Shown piece after piece: positions 60,262 to 64,000 of a stretch of 64,000 bases of DNA. Position 1 is the first letter of the stretch. Each line of letters begins with the position of its first letter. The notes below the pieces were generated by a model, which worked only from the letters and a program-made list of their open reading frames with translations, searched no databases and was not told where the DNA came from. The DNA is from Numida meleagris (taxonomy: Eukaryota; Chordata; Aves; Galliformes; Numididae): the NCBI RefSeq assembly GCF_002078875.1, contig NC_034414.1, positions 10,838,225 through 10,902,224 of the forward strand, written 5' to 3'. The translations under genes and the position numbers were made by a program.

Positions 60262-61785
60262 TCATGATAGAATCATAGAATCCCTGGAGTTGGAAGGGAC
60301 CTCTAAAGGTCATGTAGTCCTCCTTCTCTGCAATGAACAAGGACATCCACAGCTAGATCAGGTTGCCCAGGGCCCACTCCAGCCTCGCCTTGAAAGTCTC
60401 CAGGGATGGGACATCAACCACATCACTGGGCAACCTGTTCCAGTGCCTCACCACCCTCACTGTAAGAGACTTTTTCCTTATATCTAACCTAGATCTACTC
60501 TTTTTAAGCTTGAAACCATTTCCCTTGTTCTGTCACCACAGACTGTGCTAAAGAGTCTGTCTCGTTCTTTCCTTTAGCTTTCCTTTAGATATCAAAAGGC
60601 TGCTATCAGGTCACCTCGCAGCCTTCTCTTCTCCAGGCTGAACAGCCCCAGCTCTTTCAGCCTTTCCTTGTAGGAGAGGTGTTCCATCCCTTGGATCATT
60701 TTTGTGGCTCTCCTCTGGATGCACTCCAACAGGTCTATGTTTCTCCTGTACTGAGGACTCCATTTCTGGACACAGTGCTCCAGGTAAGGCCTCACTAGCA
60801 CAGAGTAGAGGGGCAAGATCACCTCCCTTGATCTGCTGGCCATGCTTCTTTTGATGCAGCCCAGGATACAACTGGCTTTCTGGGCTGCGAGGGCACATTG
60901 CTGGCTTGTGTTCAGCTTCTCATCCACCAGTACCTCCAGGTCTTTTTCGGCAGGGCTGTGCTCAATCCTTTCATGTCCCAGTTTGTATTGGTAATGGGAG
61001 TTGCCTTGACCCAGGTGCAAGATCTTGCACTTGGATTTGTTGAACCTCATGAGGTTCACTTGGCCCCACTGCTCAAGCCTGTCTAGGTCTCTTTGTATGG
61101 CATCCTGTCCCTCTGGTATGTCAACTGCACCCTACAGCTTGGTGTCATCAGTAAACTTGCTGAGGGTGCACTCGACCCCACTGTCAATGTCACTGATAAA
61201 GATATTAAAGAGTATTGGTCCCAGCACTGACCCCTGGGAGACACCAGTCATCACCGATCTCCATCCAGACATGGTGCCGTTGACCACCACTCTCTGGACT
61301 TGATCCTCCAGCCAGTTCTTTGTCCATTGAACAGTCCACCCATCAAATTCCTATCTTTCCAATTTGGAGAGAAGGTTGTTGTGGGATACCATGTCAAAGG
61401 CCTTACTGAAGTCCAGATAGATGACATCAGTAGCTCTTCCCTTGTCCGTTGATGCAGTTACACTGCAAAAGGCCACTAGGTTAGTCAAACAGGATTTGCC
61501 CTTGGTGAAGCAGTGCTGGTTCTCCTGTATCACTTCTCTGTCTTCCATGAGCCTTAGCATAGCTTCCAGGTGGATCTGCTCCACAATCTTCTCTGGCACA
61601 GAGATGAGACTGACAGGTTGGTAGTTCCTGGGTTCGTCCTGTTAACCATTCTTAAAAATGGGTGTGATGATACCTGATGTCCTTACCAGAGACTTCACCT
61701 GATTGCCATGACTTTTCAAATATCCTTGAGAGTGGCTTGACGGCTACATCAGCTAATTCCTTCAGGACTCTGAGAGATAAGAGCT
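60262..61785 (-). mobile_element. CR1 LINE, 5'-truncated, 1.5 kb, inserted in a mariner element
   Basis: Antisense CR1 with the 3' tail at about 60266-60278 (AGAATCATAGAAT) and a 3' UTR to about 60590. The C-terminal part of ORF2 lies at 60592-61059 (155 uninterrupted codons, e.g. [20 protein letters not shown]), and the reverse transcriptase runs to about 61785. Motif A reads YLDFSKAFD with its aspartate intact (within 61351-61599). The F-x-D-D box reads FTDD near 61141-61157, with both aspartates intact. A further block, LRVLKELADVAVKPLSRIFE, is at 61652-61834. The frame is broken by stops and shifts between these blocks, so the copy is inactive, but it is the least decayed CR1 here. 5' truncation falls upstream of the catalytic domain; the endonuclease domain is absent. 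Confidence 0.96.
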
Positions 61786-61786
61786 G

Positions 61787-61930
61787 TGTATGGATATCTA
61801 GAACATGGCTTGTCTTCCAAGCTGTCATTACCATTCCTGAAAGGCACCACCACTGTTGCTATACCACAAACATCTGCCTCTGAAGTTTTGGGCTAATAAA
61901 ATAAGAGTCATTGCTTTTGGAGCAGCTCAT
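61787..61930 (-). mobile_element. mariner (Galluhop-like) other end, beyond the CR1 insertion
   Basis: GAACATGGCTTGTCTTCC and GAAAGGCACCACC align with 49580-49630. The sequence then skips about 220 bp relative to that copy and continues with TACCACAAACATCTGCCTCT to the terminal repeat GTCATTGCTTTTGGAGCAG, aligning with 49861-49932. With 60094-60260 it forms one internally deleted element interrupted by CR1. Confidence 0.85.
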
Positions 61931-64000
61931 TTTTCCAGAAATAATCTTCTGCAAACACTCATACACAAGGGCCTGGGCTCAGCTTCACCTCATGGCTTTT
62001 AGGAGTATGAGGCAAAACTTGAGTTTAGACACTGACTGTGCAGACCAGGGGCCAGTGTGAGTTCTACTGTCAGAAAGTGAAGGTCTGAGAAAGAGGGCAG
62101 GAGCACTGCAGTGTGGTGCTCACTTCTCCTGCTAGAACAGAGAAGGTGTGGGCAGCAAATGCTTTTGCTGAAATGGGGCAGACTTTACACCCTACCCATA
62201 CCAGCATCACTGCTATGGGCATCAAGCACTGAATTCAACAGCAGGACTTGCTGGTGCCTTGTCAAGCTGAAACTGATCTGGGGACAGCAGCCATCTGCTA
62301 TGTACAAGCTGAGAGTCATCCTAGGAAATGACCAAAACTTTTTAGGCATAGATTTGTCCTCAATTGTACATCTTCCTTCTCCACCCCATAAAAATCATGA
62401 CACGGGCTTCAGAACAGTAGACTTGAAACAATAATGAAATGTAGGTCTAGTTATGTTTCTTTATAATTTTCAGGTGTAGTTTGGAAGGCCTGGGCCTAAT
62501 CTATATGAGAACAAGGAACTGAAGAATTGAGAACTGAATCTACAGATTTCCCCTCTGTGTGCATCCTCTGTCATGAAACAAAATCTACTTAGTTTTGGCA
62601 TAACCAGTGTGGAAAAGATTATTTAATTCAAGTGGAAATTAATCTGTGTTTGGCAACCTTTCCCTCCAACCATGAAGCCTGCAATTGTCTTTTCATTACT
62701 TTTGTAATTAATGCTGATTTCACAACCTGTAGTTCGCCCAAAAAATACCAAGCATCTTGAAATTTGAGATAACATGATTTGAATTGGGATCAGTGCTTGT
62801 TTTTTGAAATAGACAAAATTTACAACAGGAAGGTACTACACATTGTTCATAAGTATCAGATTAGTACAACTAGGCTTATAGGAAAAAAAAAAGTCAAGTT
62901 CATGAATTATTCATCTGTGAATTCACTGTAACAATTTAGAAATTTTGTATCTTCTATGTCTTCGTTTTTCAAATTTTATTCTGTAACTTCTTAGAAGGCA
63001 AACTTTCATGGGAGCTTACATCTTACATCCAATAAAACCAGTATGCATTCACAGCTGACTTCATTTTGAAAGCTTTTACTGTTCATTCATTCACGTAGAA
63101 CACTGAACATGTAACATTCACCACTCTCATGATAATAGGCTTGTTAGGACAGTAAAGGTATCTTTCTTTCTTGTTCCATTTGAGTTTGTATGCCTGGTTA
63201 GCCACTTGAGAAATGAAGTTGGCATCTACAACCTCTTCTTTAAAAAATGCTCAGACCCCATTCTCTGTGGTCCGTCAGGAGTGATTTTGAAAGGATTTCT
63301 TTTGAGCTTTGAAGAAGCTCACGTCCTAAACATATTTTAAAACCAAGTATCATTTATTATTCTCATTTTTTTTCCTGTTTGTTAAGGCTACCAACTGCTA
63401 AAACGGGATAGATGTACATGTTATGTTGAATTGATAAGCGAAGCAGAAGCACACACAGATTTCACAAAAGGGCCATGGAAGACTTTTAATGCTTTTCCTT
63501 ACAGGAAAAAAGCCACTAGTGTGTCTTAGAAGGTGGAGTATAAGCTTTCAATGACAAGTGAGTGGAAACTTATTTTTCAGTTGGCCAAAAATACTGCAAT
63601 AACTAATATCTGCAGGGAATAAGGAAAGATCAACATGTGAAAGTGCTTTGGTTATTAAAGAATCTGACAAAATAGTGTGATACTCCTGTCACAAAAAGAG
63701 GCTGCCATCAGTTTACCTGAAAAGTGGTGTATGTGTGTATATAAGTAAATAGATATATGCATTATTTAAGGAAACCACATTACAATTTTCATGTTTACCT
63801 TTGTGGGTAACTTTTAAGAACTTGTTTGACATGCATACAGTTTTCATATTATTGCTACAGCCTGCTTGGCTGGAAAGTTGAACCAAGAATAATATCTCTG
63901 CTTGTGGCAAGAAGGGTTGACAACATACTCCTGAGTGTAGCCAGAAGGTCAAGGAAGGTGATTGTTCCCTCTGTTTTTGGTGCAAAGGAGATGGCATCTT
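61931..64000. other. Unique non-coding DNA to the window end
   Basis: No gene, RNA or transposon recognised. The 107-codon frame 62111-62434 and the minus-strand 94-codon frame 63713-63997 have no family resemblance. An A-rich run lies near 62882-62892. Confidence 0.45.

Noticed and set aside
1..64000. CRISPR array, operon, riboswitch or bacterial-type terminator
   Set aside because: No regularly spaced direct repeats, and the sequence is vertebrate nuclear DNA.
1..64000. Known microRNA or snRNA genes
   Set aside because: No familiar mature sequence was seen by eye on either strand. This is not an exhaustive search.

Overview
The window looks like non-coding nuclear DNA from a bird, most likely a galliform such as chicken. 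Three signs support this. There are several CR1 (chicken repeat 1) LINE copies ending in the typical ATTCTATGATTCTA tail. Two copies of a mariner element resemble Galluhop of the chicken genome. One retroviral LTR remnant has the 3' sequence common in bird genomes. The DNA is AT-rich, ORFs are short, and I found no convincing exon, tRNA, rRNA, snRNA or known microRNA. The long open frames are LINE remnants, low-complexity translation, or chance frames. The window is best read as intergenic (gene desert) or as part of a very long intron.

Layout. 1-2.6 kb: unique DNA, an LTR remnant (about 1255-1693) and an internal CR1 fragment (2058-2560). 2.6-18.9 kb: mostly unique AT-rich DNA with simple repeats, a possible tRNA-headed SINE relic and traces of old amniote repeats. 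18.97-19.26 kb: a 286-bp polypyrimidine tract. 20.37-21.86 kb: a 1.5-kb antisense CR1. 22.2-24.8 kb: the most unusual part, with two diverged direct copies of one segment, then a TATA-like site, a small CpG-rich island and a perfect 20-bp palindrome. 24.8-49.3 kb: unique DNA with five short CR1 or SINE relics and one MITE-like segment. 49.3-49.93 kb: a truncated mariner. 50-56 kb: repeat-poor, homeodomain-motif-rich blocks that look like conserved non-coding elements. 60.09-61.93 kb: a second mariner split by a CR1 insertion. The rest is unique.

No genes here work together in a pathway. Any function is probably cis-regulatory: candidate enhancers, and a CpG-rich element that could be a promoter or insulator. 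These regulatory calls rest on motif content and internal duplication only. Cross-species conservation, chromatin and transcript data would decide them. No clearly new biological system is visible. The duplicated segment pair next to the CpG-rich island is the best candidate for something undescribed.
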